Shown in pieces: positions 9,762 through 22,160 of a DNA stretch of 64,000 nucleotides. Source of the DNA: Trichobilharzia regenti (lineage: Eukaryota; Platyhelminthes; Trematoda; Strigeidida; Schistosomatidae); NCBI GenBank assembly GCA_944472135.2, contig OX235265.1, positions 56,679,112-56,743,111 on the forward strand. The letters are read 5' to 3'. Made by a program: the position numbers and the translations under genes. Numbering within the stretch: the first letter of the stretch is position 1; each line of letters begins with the position of its first letter. Under the pieces are notes generated by a model. It saw only the letters and a program-made list of their open reading frames with translations. It ran no database searches and was not told where the DNA came from.

Positions 9762-11571
9762 TGATGACTTGTCTGTTAATTGTAACGATGTGTCTGATGT
9801 TAAGCATGACATGTTTGTTGTTTCTGTTTCGCCGTTCAGGGATAATAGGAACATCAAACTCTCTTAGTTTGAACCACGGTGTTTCGACGGAAACCCGGCT
9901 GATTATTTACAATTTGTAAAGGAGTTTGAGATCATGTTGAGTAGTTTTCTATTAAGTGACGAATTGAAGTTAATGTATTTGATGAGGTATTGCACTGGAG
10001 ATGCTTCAAGAGCTATACAGTGTTGTAAGTTTATGAAGCCAAAAGAGGGCTACTACGAGGCTATGAGCATACTACGTCAGAGGTTTGGAAGACCTTCGAT
10101 GATTGTAGGGAAATTATTCGAGGCTGTTAAGGGTAATGGTGGTCAATTACAGGATGACTCCCTGGCACTCACTGAGTTTCTGGATAATTTGGTGATATAC
10201 AAGAATGCATTGATTTCGATGAATTGCATGAGTGACCTCTACTCGAGTTTTTTACTAGAAGAATTAGCAAGACGCCTGCCTACTCGGCTGCAAAGGAAGT
10301 GGGTAAAAATAAGCTCTCGTATAGAGGAGGAGGGTATCGAGCCAAGGTTTGATGATATTCTGAGACTGGTGAAGGACAGTGTCAACCAGGCGATGGGCAA
10401 ATTCGCCAGCATTTTGCATTCTAAGGTAGAACCTAAGGAACCAGTGAATATAAGGAAGGCATTTGTGGTGAAGTCTCAAGACACAACGAGAAAGGATGAG
10501 TGTATTGTTTGCCATAACATGCATCAATTGAGTGATTGTAATCGCTTTATCGCTATGTCACCCGTAGAAAGGTTAAAAATGGCAAAGCAGAAGCGGCTGT
10601 GTTTCAGTTGTTTAAAGATTGGGCATACAAAGTGGAATTGTAAGGCGACAAATAAAAGAAGTAGTGGTTTAACGGATATGCACCCACTTCTGAGAACAGT
10701 GAACGAACCTGGGAATTCGGTTAATTGTAATAGTATCTCTAGACCCCTTGACATCCCACAAGTTTTCTTAGGGGTATTACCAGTTAAGGTGAAAGGACCG
10801 AAATCTTCAGTAGAGACTTATGCATTGTTGGATAATGGTTCAGACGTTACATTGATAGATGCTGAACTGGCTGGTTGCTTGGGTATTAAAGGCCCAAAGC
10901 AACCCTTGGTTGTAAATACTTTCAATTCTGCGAAAACAGTAGTATGTGAGCGAGTGTCATTTCAGTTAGAATCCTTGGCTACTGGGGAAACCGTGGAAGT
11001 GGATACTGCTTACACTACCTCCAGTATGAAACTTGGCGAAGCTATAGTACCTAGTCGTGAAACGGTTGTCGGTAAGCCATACCTGTGTGACATACCTCTT
11101 CCAACACTGCAAGATGGAAGAGTGAGAGTACTCATTGGATGTAGTGTGCCAGAAGCTCACAAGGTATTAGAAGAGAGATTTGGAGGTAGAGATGATCTGT
11201 TTGCGACGAAAACACCACTGGGATGGACAGTGAGAGGACCTATACCCATAGTCCACATATCATCATTAGTTGCAAACGATGGGGACAAACTAGAAACTAT
11301 GATTAAAAATATGTATGACAAGGAGTTTTGTGACTGCGGTGTCCCAGGGAAGGGTCGTTCTGTAGAAGACTTAAAAGCAGTTAAAATAGCCGAGGAGTCT
11401 TGTAAATACGAAAACGGGCGTTTCAGCGTTGGCCTACCATGGAGATTCAAAGATAGACAGTTGGTTTGTAATAGGAAAGTTGCTCTTAAGAGACTAATGG
11501 GTTTACAGAAGAAATTTCTGTCAGATGCAGAACTCTGGTCCAAATATAAGGATTCGTCGATAAACATATAA
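9762..11571 (+). pseudogene. gag: BEL Gag and aspartic protease region of E2
   Basis: Frame from the truncated 5' end to the TAA at 11569-11571, broken by TAG at 9865-9867. The Gag part includes DELKLMYLMRYCTGDASRAI and a zinc-binding region (CIVCHNMHQLSDC, then CFSCLKIGHTKWNC). The protease follows near 10820-10860, with ALLDNGSDVTLID as active-site motif. After it comes the BEL-typical linker (LIGCSVPEAH, TPLGWTVRGP). The last codons shift frame relative to pol near 11560, where one base appears missing, so Gag-Pol was once a single polyprotein. Confidence 0.85.
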
Positions 11572-14500
11572 TGAAGGGTTACGTTGAAAGACTAGTTGAT
11601 CAGAGTGAGCCAGGGAAGTGGTATTTGCCCCATCATCCCGTCTTTAACCCGAGGAAGCCAGGTAAACTCCGTGTGGTGTTTGATTGTTCTGCGAAACATG
11701 AAGGAGTCTCTTTAAATGATAATCTGTATAGTGGCCCAGATTGCGTGAGCTCATTAGTGGGACTGCTATTAAGATTCAGAAAGTTTACAGTTGCTGTCGC
11801 GGCGGATATTGAGGAAATGTTCCTACAGGTGAAGGTGCCAGAGAGTGACAGAGATCACTTGAGGTTTTTGTGGTTTGATGACGGTCCTTGTGGTAAGGTG
11901 TCAGAATATAGGATGACAGTGCATCCATTTGGTGCCACGTCCTCCCCGTTTTGTGCTAATTTTGCTCTACGAAAGGCAGTGTCCACATTTGGTTCTAATG
12001 ATTTGCTGGACGTCATAGATTGTTGCTTCTACGTGGATGATTGTTTAGCCTCCTTCGATGATGATAAGTCTGCAGTTAGATTTGCAACAAGCATCACTGA
12101 AGTGTTAGCTAAGGCCGGCTTTCGTCTAACTAAGTGGGTCTCGAACAGCCTAGACGTTTTGAAGCATATAGATCCAGAAGACAGAGCACCTACCGTACGA
12201 GATTTGCCTGTTGATACTCTACCAGTTGAACGCACATTAGGTATGCGATGGGATGTGAACTCTGATACCTTTGGATTTAGTGTTGGTGATATTGATAAGC
12301 CAGTTACTCGGAGAGGTGTGCTCTCTGTGTTGTCGTCCGTGTTTGACCCACTTGGATTAGTAGCACCTTATCTACTTCCGGCTAGGAGGTTATTTCAAGA
12401 GACATGCAGGAAAGGGTTACAGTGGGATGAACCATTAAGTGAGAGGCAGAGAGAAGAGTGGAAGGGGTGGGTTAACAGTTTAAGAATGCTGAATCTACAT
12501 TCCGTCTCACGTCCACTTAAGCCGTCGAGAAATCATGATATAATTGACTTCCATGTTTTTTCTGATGCCTCTGAGGTTGGATTTGGTGCAGCCGTATACA
12601 TCAGAACCACCTTAAGGAATGATATAGATGTTAGCCTGGTGATGGGTAAATCTAGAGTTGCACCTCTAAAGACGGTTTCGATTCCGAGATTAGAACTTAA
12701 TGCAGCCTTACTAGCTGCGCAGTTATTCACAACGGTGTGTAAAGAGTTGGATTACCCCAAGCATCCCGTAACGTTTTGGACTGATTCGATGTCTGTGATA
12801 TATTATATACGCAACGAGTCAGCAAGATATGCATGTTTTGTAGCTAACAGAGTATCTCAAATTCGTGAACTAACAACTGTTGAGCAGTGGAGGTACGTAC
12901 CGTCTGGAAAAAATCCAGCTGATCTAGCCTCGCGAGGAGTTATTGATATGAATGTGGTTAAAAATAAGTGGTGGAAAGGTCCAGAGTTCTTGCTAAGGGC
13001 TGATAGTATGTGGCCTCGTAGAGAAGATGAACCACCGATAAACGAGTGTGCCTTGGAGTTGAAGACAAGTGTCAGTTTAACATCTACTCAAGAAAGACAT
13101 TCAGGTTTACATCCACTTTTTAAATATTATTCTTCTTGGTACAAACTACTGAAAGCTGTTGCGTGGTTGACACGATATGTTACGTATTTAAAGGTCATGC
13201 ATCTTGCGGGATACGAAAATATGAATGTGGGGCCTTTGAGAGTCGAAGATATTAGAAATGCAGAGTTAGCGATTTTGAGGGCTGCTCAGTGGGAAGCGTG
13301 GGGTGAGATTGCCAAGGAGGATAGTCCCGATTTCGCAGATTTCAAGGTGCGGTTAGATAGATTATCTCCGATAGTTTCCGAAGGGATCGCTAGAGTTGGT
13401 GGACGTCTACAAATGTTAGAATCGTCATATGAGACCCGTCATCCGGCTTTATTACCTTGCTACCATCCAGTCACTGATCTCATTATAAGACACTACCATG
13501 TTCTTGAAGGTCATTTGGGTACTTCGCAAGTACTATCAAGTATTCGATGTAAGTTCTGGATAGTGAAGGGAGGTACCGCTGTCCGTAAAATAATTGATAA
13601 GTGCATGGAATGTAAACTCCGAAATGCTCGTCCAGTACAGCAGATGATGGCACCACTCCCAGCGTGGCAAGCTTCTGAAGGGAATTATCCATTTGAGTAC
13701 GTTGGGGTGGATTTGTTCGGACCTTTTGTAGTGAAGAGAGGCAGAACCCTATGTAAAAGATATGGCTGTTTATTCACCTGTTTGAAAATGAGAGCTGTGC
13801 ATATTGAGATGGTTCATACGCTAACTACTGATTCATTCGTGCTAGCATTACATAGATTTATAAATCGCCGGGGTGTACCGAAGATGATGTTCAGCGACAG
13901 AGGGACTAATTTTGTTGGCTGTCACGCCGAGCTTAAAGAGTACTTCGAAGGTCCCCAAACGAGAGTTCAGGAAGAGTTACTGAAAAGGAACATCGAGTGG
14001 CACTTCAATCCACCACATGCCAGCCATAGAGGCGGGCTATGGGAAAGACTTATAGGAATTATCAAGCGTATTTTAAGCTCCATAATTAAAAACCAGAGTT
14101 TGAATGACGAAACGCTGGAGACATTTTTTTGTGAAGCTGAACGAATATTAAATGACCGGCCGTTATCACCTGTGAGGGACGACGTCAAGGATTTTGATGT
14201 GTTAACCCCAAACAAATTATTGAGAGGCAACCCTGGCATAGAGGACTCAAGCGGGGAAGGAATACCTACGATTAAAAGATGGAAACAAGCCAGGCACATG
14301 AAAGATATATTTTGGAAAAGATGGTTAAAGGAGTATGTTCTAACACTGCAAACCAGAGACAAGTGGAAAAAGTTGTGCCGAAACTTAAAGGTTGGTGACA
14401 TAGTAGCAGATAAATGTGCCACAGGTAGGTGGCCTTTGGGAGTGGTAGTAAGGCTATCTGTAGTGGTGATGGATTGGTGAGGACGGTTGAGGTGAGAACA

Positions 14501-14602
14501 AGTTGTGGCATGTTGGTGCGAGATATTAGAAAACTGTGTCTACTGGAAGGTGCTGAGAGTAGAGAGTCGGAGGATGAAACACTAGACGATTTTCCAACCT
14601 AG
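11571..14602 (+). pseudogene. pol: BEL Pol of E2: RT, RNase H, integrase
   Basis: Open for 969 codons (to 14480). The RT has VVFDCSAKHEGVSLND, the motif A aspartate in ADIEEMFLQVKV, HPFGATSSPFCANF (motif B) and CCFYVDDCLASF (motif C). RNase H follows with FHVFSDASEVGFG, PRLELNAALLAAQ and FWTDSMSVIYY. The integrase has an HHCC zinc region (HYHVLEGH and CMECK), and the DDE residues in VDLFGPF, FSDRGTNFVG and GGLWERLIGIIK. A frameshift near 14450 detaches the last 50 or so codons, which continue in another frame to DDFPT and TAG at 14600-14602. Family length and order are otherwise complete. Confidence 0.9.
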
Positions 14603-14615
14603 AGCGTCAACCTGA

Positions 14616-15042
14616 GAAGGGTTGTAGGCGTACTGCTGTAAGTCCTACAATTCTTCAAAGGGTAGCGCATCAATGAGCAGTCCAATGTGCTTGGTGTGTG
14701 ATTTTGTACATATGTTCATATTGTATATACTGAATTGATATCATCTGTCATCTAGCTGTTGGTAATTCTGTTTGTGTCCGGACGACTTCCACTTGGATCA
14801 TCAACCTGAGAAGGAATGTAGGCGTACTGCTGTAAGTCCTACAGTTCTTCAAGGGTAGTTCGTCATGCCGGAATCCACAACATTTGATGTGTTGATTGTA
14901 CATATGTTTGTGTTAAATAATTGTGTGAGTTCCAATTATTGTAATTGTTGGTTAATCTTGTTTGTGTCCGGACATTCCACAACTTACAATCGTCAACCTG
15001 TGAAGGGTTGCAGGCGTACTGGTGTAAGTCCTGCAATTCTTC
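14616..15042 (+). repeat. Three tandem hairpins after BEL pol
   Basis: Directly after the pol stop, three repeats 192-194 bp apart each fold as a 13-bp stem with a 15-nt loop: stems 14616-14628/14644-14656, 14810-14822/14838-14850 and 15002-15014/15030-15042. Stem 1 reads GAAGGGTTGTAGG with CCTACAATTCTTC (two G-U pairs). Stem 3 changes T-A to C-G at the same pair (TTGCAGG with CCTGCAA). The loop CGTACTGCTGTAAGT is nearly invariant. E1 and E4 contain the same three units. A structured element of the genomic RNA (packaging, export or translation control) is an inference. Confidence 0.6.
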
Positions 15043-15745
15043 AAAGGAATTCCATCAAGACACGATCTGCGAGTTTGTGTGTACTGTTTGTATATATGTG
15101 TGGTGTGTCATATCAATTGGTGTTTTTTGGATTCATTGTGTTTACTCGTTGTTTTCGTACCTTGTTGTTATTGCATAATTTTGTTAAAATTTTCGTCGTG
15201 ATTACTTCTGAAGTTGTTTCTAGTCTTCTACATCCGTGAATGAATTGATTGATGTTAAGGACAGCAGATGGGTCGTATACGCCGGGGAGGCTAGGCTATT
15301 GCTGAGAATGAAATGCACACGGAGATAATTGTTAGCTGTGGTCCCACACGCCGGGGAGGGGGAGTGTAGACGACTGAGGCTCGCATACGTCACCGTTACT
15401 AGAACTGAGGCAGAATGAGTGACAAGCGATTGCAGTGGTAATTGGTAGTGAGTAGATAAGAGGATGTGCGTAGAGTATCGTGAGGTGGTGCTATGGTCAC
15501 GTTGCATTCTGCAAGAGTCATTCTAGCAAGTGGCGATTGTGTTGCAAGAGGATGCCCTTAACTGGAAGGCGCAGGTCGTCATTGATGTGTGAGATTGTGC
15601 TGTGAGTATGCTTGTGGTGTGTTGGCTTTTCTGTTTGTTTTCCATTTCAGCTCTGTCCATGTGACCCAGGTTCTCGCAATGGCATCCAAGTCAACGTGTA
15701 TTGGCCGTGAAGAAAAAAGGGATGGATCCGTATTTAACCGGGGAG

Positions 15746-16104
15746 TGTCAATGGAGTTGAAGATTGAACGATCAATTCATGGTTGTTTGCTCAAAACCAA
15801 CTTCCCCAATTTTCGCGGAGGCATCAATACGACAGTCATAGTCTCATCGGTCGCTGTTCAAAAAGAAGTCAGCAGAAAACCATCAGAAGTAATCTTGTGA
15901 TTTATTATTGTAATATTTGTTCACAGACCTTAGTTATAACATTGTTTATATGTTGGTGTAACAATAAAGAATCCTCGAGTCACCAATTGGTGTTTTGGTC
16001 TTTTCGTTCGTTGTTACCAAGCGTTTCTGAGAAACTTGAAGGAACAGCGTGAGCCTGAGCGTAGCAAGAGCTGAGCATTAACGGTTTACGAGACGTGGCT
16101 AACA
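15746..16104 (+). repeat. 3' LTR of E2
   Basis: 359-bp LTR starting TGTCAATGGAG just after the polypurine tract and ending taaca instead of tgaca, a decayed terminus. Open frames inside it recur in other copies only because the LTR itself is repeated. 16105-16890 contains no gene I can support. Confidence 0.9.
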
Positions 16105-16889
16105 GCAGTGCACTTGTGTAGTTTTGTCAGCATTTTCCTTTTAACATCACGAGTGAAGTTTTCCCAATGTATATTAGTAATAATGATAGCAGATATTTTC
16201 TTATAAACCCGTGTTTTAAAGAAATGAAAGCTACTTTTACTGATATGATCAGTTATGTTATAAGTTACAATCGTGATGTTTTATTATAAATTAATACTTT
16301 TTCATTAGTATAATGATATATTCCACAACTGTAATCCAGGTTGCGTCGTGGGGTAAGGTGATGCGTTATTCACGAAGGAATTGTAAGATATGGGACCAAT
16401 AATGTTTGCAGATCATTTGTTATTGTAAATGGTCAATTATACACATTCTTCACTCACATTCAAAAAGTCATACGGAAGCTACAATGGAGACCAGAAAGAA
16501 GACAAACAACAGCAACGCAAAAGAAAGCAAGAGTCCTTACGGAGTGATTTATAAATATGTACATATATATTCTGTTTGGTAACTATGGTTATTTCGATAC
16601 TAAGAAGAAGAATATTCAAATGGTGTGTGCAAACCTGAATCTTCTTTATTCGTATAAGTTAATTTAATACCTGCTTTTAATTCTAGGACGTCCTTGCACA
16701 AGTGTCTTATCTTCTGTATTCCTCCATGAGCAGTGCACTCATATCAGAAACTCTAAACCCACTCTTTATTTACCTCTGAAATCACTCGTGTCAATGGTTC
16801 CTCCTGGTGCTATGTCAGCGAGGTTCTGCTGAGATGGCACACGTCTCCATAGGCCGACGCTCTCTGCTAAAACGTATGCATACCTGAGG

Positions 16890-17440
16890 GACTCATTGTG
16901 TATATGAGATATCACTCTCAAAGAATCCATTCAAGATAGAAGCATGACATGTGGAGTAGTTTATTTCATTTCCCACTGTGGTGAACGTCTTAAAAGCTAG
17001 CGAGAAAGTGCTAAGTTCTAGCCTTGAAGGTGAAGTAATCCTCAGGGGTGCTACTCTTGACCTTCCCATTACAAGGCGGGCATCCATTGCATACTTCAGG
17101 AGTCGGAGAAAACGTGAGAGTATAGTAATTTACGTTACTTCTCCGACATTAACGGGCATGAAATGCCGTGTTGACACAGAAGACCTCTGTAACTCAGCCG
17201 TTTTCTCCCTTCAAAGCCGCATATCTCATCAAGAGGGTCGTCCCACTACAATCCTTAATAATAATATTTTCTCTACACGTCTTTTGAAACAACTTTCTTG
17301 AGGAAAGAAGATAGGACAAAACCAATCCTAAAGGGTGAAGCAGTAATGTCAATACAGACAAAGCTCTTCGTTTCATTGGCCTGCTAACTTCACCCATATT
17401 ACACCTAAGTGCACCACTGCTGACGTTCGTAAGCAAGCCG
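16890..17440 (-). pseudogene. Decayed BEL Pol fragment (RNase H/connection)
   Basis: Two minus-strand pieces resemble E2 Pol: one with VMGRSRVAPLR and SRLELS (RNase H, 16893-17087) and one with RRALSVLTLLLHPLGLVLSY (17194-17436), equivalent to RRGVLSVLSSVFDPLGLV in E2. Frames are broken and the divergence is large, so this is an older BEL family than E1, E2, E4 and E5. Confidence 0.65.
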
Positions 17441-17514
17441 AATGCACTCTCGGTCGGGAGCGAATCATCTGATAAGCCACATGTAGCAACTGCTCATTCT
17501 GCAACTGTGCTTCG

Positions 17515-17871
17515 AAATATCCAGGTCGTTCAAAATAAATTTGGTTGAGCTAATCCCAGCTGTCAATGAAAGTGAACATTGAACGTTGTTTCACTGGCCT
17601 TAGTCTCCATCGGTGGGCAACCCGAAGGCGCGAATGGTTCAATCGTTTACAGGTTCGAAGAAGACGAAAGAAAGTGAATAAAAGTACTTTATATTTTGTA
17701 TAAAACATTTGTTTACAGACTATGTACCAACCTCGATTTTAATTGCCAAATAATGCAACTTCCCTCTTTCAACCACCGGTGTTTTGGAGTTAAAGTCGAG
17801 AATCAGTCGTAGTAATTATCGGTTCGGAGCGTCTTTGTAACAATAGGAACTTAGTGTTAAGTTGTTTGACA
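17515..17871 (+). repeat. LTR-like repeat of an older BEL family, copy 1
   Basis: About 357 bp, highly similar to the reverse complement of 21303-21660. It contains the internal start tgtcaatgaaagtgaac and ends tttgacag, resembling the TGTCA...TGACA ends of the younger BEL LTRs. Copy 2 precedes a minus-strand gag relic (20281-21133) in 5' LTR position, which supports an LTR identity. Whether the first 50 bp (before tgtcaatg) belong to the LTR is unclear. Confidence 0.55.
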
Positions 17872-18046
17872 GCAGCCTTAGCCAAAGAATGTTCAAAACC
17901 TGTTTTGTGGTTTACTGCACATTCATCCCCATCAAACGACGCTGTACAATCGTCCACTAAGTGCAGTGATCATATAATAATATATATTCTCATTTTCTAC
18001 ATGAGGGACGTCAGTTTACAGGCATCATCAATTAGATAAGTTACAC

Positions 18047-18416
18047 TGTCAGCCACGTCTCGTAAACCGTTAATGCCTAGCTCTTGCTACGCTCGGGATC
18101 ACGCTGTTCCTTCAAGTTTCTCAGAAACGCTTAGTAATAGCGGACGCAAAACCAAAACACCGATTGGCTACTCGAGAATTCTTTATTGTAACACCAACAC
18201 ATAGCCAACTTTAAAATTAAGCTTTAACTAAGGTCTATGAACCAATTTTTACAATAATAAATCACAATATTACTTCTGACGGTTTTCTGCTGACTTCTTT
18301 TTGAACAGCGACCGATTAGACGATGACTGTCGTATTGATGCCTCCGCGAAAATTGGGGAAGTTGGTTTTGAGCAAACAACTATGAGTTGATCGTTCAATC
18401 TTCAACTACATTGACA
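18047..18416 (-). mobile_element. Solo BEL LTR, minus orientation
   Basis: LTR of the young family with complete TGTCA...TGACA ends and no interior. The flanks are tacac (left) and tgcac (right), a likely decayed 5-bp target-site duplication. Confidence 0.75.
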
Positions 18417-18594
18417 TGCACATAAGATAAATAAGCATATTTAGTAAAGATAATATAATAAGGTACATTTTTTTCCTAGCTGTGTAGGATACACCAATTG
18501 TACAGGCATGCATAAATATTGTTTTAATAATAATATATTTCTCCCTGTTTATGAAGGATTATACCTATTGTACAGGCATGGATAAGTAAGTAGT

Positions 18595-19560
18595 GGTGTA
18601 ATCCAGGGAAGTGTATTAGGCCCACTCCTATTCATAATATATATAAACAGTATCTGTGAATGCTTTAGTGTTGGTTAGCCAATACAATATGCAGATGACT
18701 TAAAAGTGACCTATAAATGCAAGAACACAGATCTCGGAATAACAGTAAACGCCATACAGCAAGAATTAGAAAAAATGGACAGATGGTGTGCCACCTGGCA
18801 ACTCCAGTTTAATGTCGACAAATGTGGCTGGCTCTCCATAGGTTGCAACAATCTAGAACTTGACGTGACAATTCAAGGCCATGCACTCTTACGACTGAAA
18901 TCTGTATTGGACCTAGGACTGAAATACTCACATGACTTATCATTTTCTGAACATATCTCCAAACAAGTGTCAAAGTCACGCAGACTTATCGGCTTTCTAC
19001 TCAGGAACTTCTACAGAAATGAGTCCAGAATTCTGTTGTACAAGGTTTGTGTGCGTCCTTTATTTGATTACTGTTCATTCATGTATAGTAGTATACGCAT
19101 AGAGGACAAATTGAAAGTTGAGGGAGTGCAGAGGTACTTCACGTCAAAATTACTCGGAACCGAAAATGGTGCGAACCACTCCACTAGATGTGACACCCTA
19201 GGATTAGAAACACTATGGCTAAGACGCCTGAGACTAAACTTAACACTTTACTATAAGCTTCTAAACCACTTAATTTTCACCTGTACTAATGGCATTCGAC
19301 TTTCAGATGACAGTGGCTACAAACTTACACACACTAAAGGTACAGTAGCTATCGAACAATGTAAAACAGCTACCAGGCAAAAGTTTTACTTGATTAGGTA
19401 TGTACAGATATGGAATAAACTACCAATGGAAATGCGTCAAGCAGGTACATTGGCCTCATTCAAAAAAGTGCTTAACGACAAACTACAGGAGTTTGCAAAC
19501 GATAGTAGTCCTAGTTCCTATCTGAGAGCCTCCGAAACTATAGGTCCATTTAATGTATAA
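18595..19560 (+). pseudogene. CR1-like non-LTR RT fragment
   Basis: RT from motif B onward: GSVLGPLLFIIYINSI near 18615-18660, then QYADDLKV (motif C) with a stop between them, then an intact 284-codon frame with the CR1/Jockey-type thumb and C-terminus (LYKVCVRPLFDYCSF, VQIWNKLPMEMRQAGTLASF). The 5' end of the element is missing, typical of target-primed reverse transcription. 19561-20086 is AT-rich with no supported gene. Confidence 0.75.
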
Positions 19561-20086
19561 GCTCAAATACTACACCTGTTGTTTTTGCCTATATTTATAA
19601 TTTTAGATAAAGCATTAACGATTAAGATACTTACTCTCAAACAGACAAGAAGTTTCGTTTGTAAAACTTCTACCCAACACAATAAGTGGAATAAAATGAA
19701 CATAAACCGACAACGTGAAAAAGATAGAACTCACCACAACATCACATGGACAGATGTACGCTCGTCGGACATCATATATGCCTCACCAACTAAAACCCAA
19801 CATTCCTGAGATAATGTGATGAACTTATATCCGTAATGTTGCTGAGCAGTCAATATCCACAACTCATATCGTAACAACTAAAATTCAAAAACCTTCCTCA
19901 CGAGAAGTAAATACCCACAAGCAGTAGAAATCCATTAATTAATGCGTCTAAAGCTTATGTATTTTACTCCCAACAATGACATTGCAGATCAAATGAGATA
20001 AACATATCACTGATTTCAAAATAACACATCAATGAACTATAATTCAAGGACTCTGCACACAACAAAGTATTGTACGAAAATTGACT

Positions 20087-20190
20087 TCAAGCTTTATTTT
20101 TTTTCCCAGGCACTTATAACCCATCCACCAAAGACCTGGTTTTTTTGTTAATGCGAAGACAATACTTCTGTATTTCCTGATGTGTTGCAC
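20087..20190 (+). repeat. Dispersed repeat X, short copy
   Basis: Partial relative of 57-330 (cttcaagctttatttt and gcgaagacaata blocks). Confidence 0.45.
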
Positions 20191-20280
20191 TCACTTACAA
20201 TAATAGATTACAAGTAAATAATAATGCATTTTCATGTAAATTTATATGTTTATATGAGAATATACATTATTATTATTAAT

Positions 20281-21133
20281 TGGGACATCCCGCGAAACCT
20301 GTTACACTCATTAGGTTTGTATGGATTACTAGACACCATAAAGCTTTCACGATATTCACTTCTCTGAGACCTTGTTGTCACAAATGATTGCGTTTCGCTC
20401 TCTGAATTTCTCTATTCCAGGGGTTGGATGCAGTATGCTAGCAAACTTGCTCAAAGCTTAGTTGACACTGCCTTCCACCAGGCTCACAATATCATCCAAC
20501 ACGGGCTCTAAACCCTCCTCTTCTGGACGGGAGCTGATCTTTCTTCGCAGACGAACTGGTATTTTCTTGGCAACTGTCTCAAGCACGGGATTTGAATTCA
20601 ATTCATCTACGCAATTAAGAGACACAAGTGTATTTCTATATACCATTGAACTGTCCAAGAACTCTGAGAGTTCCTCTGAATTATCGTTTGACTGGGATCC
20701 ATTACCTTTCACATTCTCTAAAATACTACGGGATATGATAAATGGCTTTCCAAACTTTTGACGAAGTATCCTCATGGCCTGTGTATATTTTCGTTCAGGG
20801 ACATAAAAGTGCAGCACTGTATGGCACTTGCAGCAACTCAAGAGCAATACCATAACAAATACATTAACTAAATTTCCTCATTCAAAATGAAACCACTCAG
20901 TATGACCTCAAACTCCTTGATAAACTGTGGGTAGTCGGCTGGGTTTCCATCAAAGTACAAAGGTTCAAACTTGGGGAGCCTAAAAGCAGTATTATCCTAA
21001 AACGGCGAAGCGTGAACATCAGTCTCATCATGTTGAGCATTATGCACATCATTACAAATAACAGGAAACTCATCGTTACTTACTTTTTTGTGTGCCTCCA
21101 TGGTGCCACGTCCCTTACCTGACCGAGGCATTA
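20281..21133 (-). pseudogene. Gag relic of an older BEL family
   Basis: Minus-strand Gag-like sequence with an apparent start at about 21131 and the segment AMRILRQKFGKPFIISRSIL through LSEFLDSSMVYRNTLVSLNC (20458-20853), equivalent to MSILRQRFGRPSMI in the young family. Frameshifts and stops separate the pieces. It sits between a possible 5' LTR (21303-21660) and a breakpoint at 20280. 21134-21302 would be the leader. Confidence 0.65.
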
Positions 21134-21302
21134 TCCAACGTCACCAAAGAGTCGAAATTGCGTTGATAATCCGCGTCCAAAGAGATGCTCGCTGCAGAAC
21201 CAGTAAGTTATCCCGGAAGTTTCAGAAAACGCTATGGAAAACGAACAAATGAATAGAAACTGCCCGAGCAGGTCCTCCATTAACGAAAACACGAATAAAA
21301 AC

Positions 21303-21660
21303 TGTCAAGGAACTTTACCCTAAGTTCCTATTGTTACAAAGACGCTCCGAACCGATAATTACTACGACTGATTCTCGACTTTAACTCCAAAACACCGGTG
21401 GTTGAAAGAGGGAAGTTGCATTATTTGGCAATTAAAATCGAGGTTGGTACATAGTCTGTAAACAAATGTTTTATACAAAATATAAAGTACTTTTATTCAC
21501 TTTCTTTCGTCTTCTTCGAACCTGTAAACGATTGAACCATTCGCGCCTTCGGGTTGCCCACCGATGGAGACTAAGGCCAGTGAAACAACGTTCAATGTTC
21601 ACTTTCATTGACAGCTGAGATTAGCTCAACCAAATTTATTTTGAACTGCCTGGATATTTG
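21303..21660 (-). repeat. LTR-like repeat of an older BEL family, copy 2
   Basis: Inverted relative of 17515-17871; in gag orientation it lies upstream of the relic at 20281-21133 as expected of a 5' LTR. 21661-21802 contains nothing recognised. Confidence 0.55.
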
Positions 21661-21802
21661 GATGAGGATATAGGCTATAACTAGGTGTTATCGCACAATC
21701 CCGTCGGTTACCGCGTTCACGACAACAGACATTATAATCGCCTATTTTTTGCGAAACAGATTATATCTGATTAGTTTAAGAATTCTATAGCCAGATGGCA
21801 GA

Positions 21803-22160
21803 TGTCAATAACGTATCATAAACCGTTAATGCCCAGCTCTTGCTACGCTCGGGCCCATGCTGTTCCTTGCAGGCTTTCAGAAACGCTTAGTAACAACGAA
21901 CGAAAAGACCAAAACACCAATTGGTGACTCGAGGATTCTTTATTGTTACACCAACATATAAACAATGTTATAACTAAGGTCTGTGAACAAATATTACAAT
22001 AATAAATCACAAGATTACTTCTGATGGTTTTCTGCTGACTTCTTTTTGAACAGCGACCGATGAGACTATGACTGTCGTATTGATGCCTCCGTGAAAATTG
22101 GGGAAGTTGGTTTGAGCAAACAACCATGAATTGATCGTTCAATCTTCAACTCCATTGACA
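21803..22160 (-). repeat. 3' LTR of E4
   Basis: 358 bp, TGTCA...TGACA, next to the polypurine tract at 22161-22170. Confidence 0.85.

Larger units (their letters stand above)
9762..16104 (+). mobile_element. E2: BEL/Pao element with full pol, 5'-truncated
   Basis: Contains gag, protease, RT, RNase H, integrase, 3' tandem hairpins, polypurine tract (ccggggag) and 3' LTR (15746-16104). The 5' LTR, leader and start of gag are missing, and gag begins at the codons for DLSVNCNDVSD. Domain order protease-RT-RNase H-integrase with a YVDD motif is typical of the Pao/BEL clade, which includes Sinbad and Saci-1 of Schistosoma mansoni. It is the only BEL copy here with catalytic domains and shows what the gag-only copies have lost. 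Inactivated by a stop at 9865-9867 and frameshifts near 11560 and 14450. Confidence 0.9.

Noticed and set aside
10264..10527. Minus-strand frames opposite gag and pol of E2 (also 11157-11567 and 13967-14422)
   Set aside because: Antisense shadows of a coding region, no family resemblance and no conservation in other copies.
16890..17440. Reading the decayed Pol fragments and the LTR-like repeat at 17515 as one element
   Set aside because: They are in opposite orientation, so they cannot belong to one undisturbed element without an inversion.
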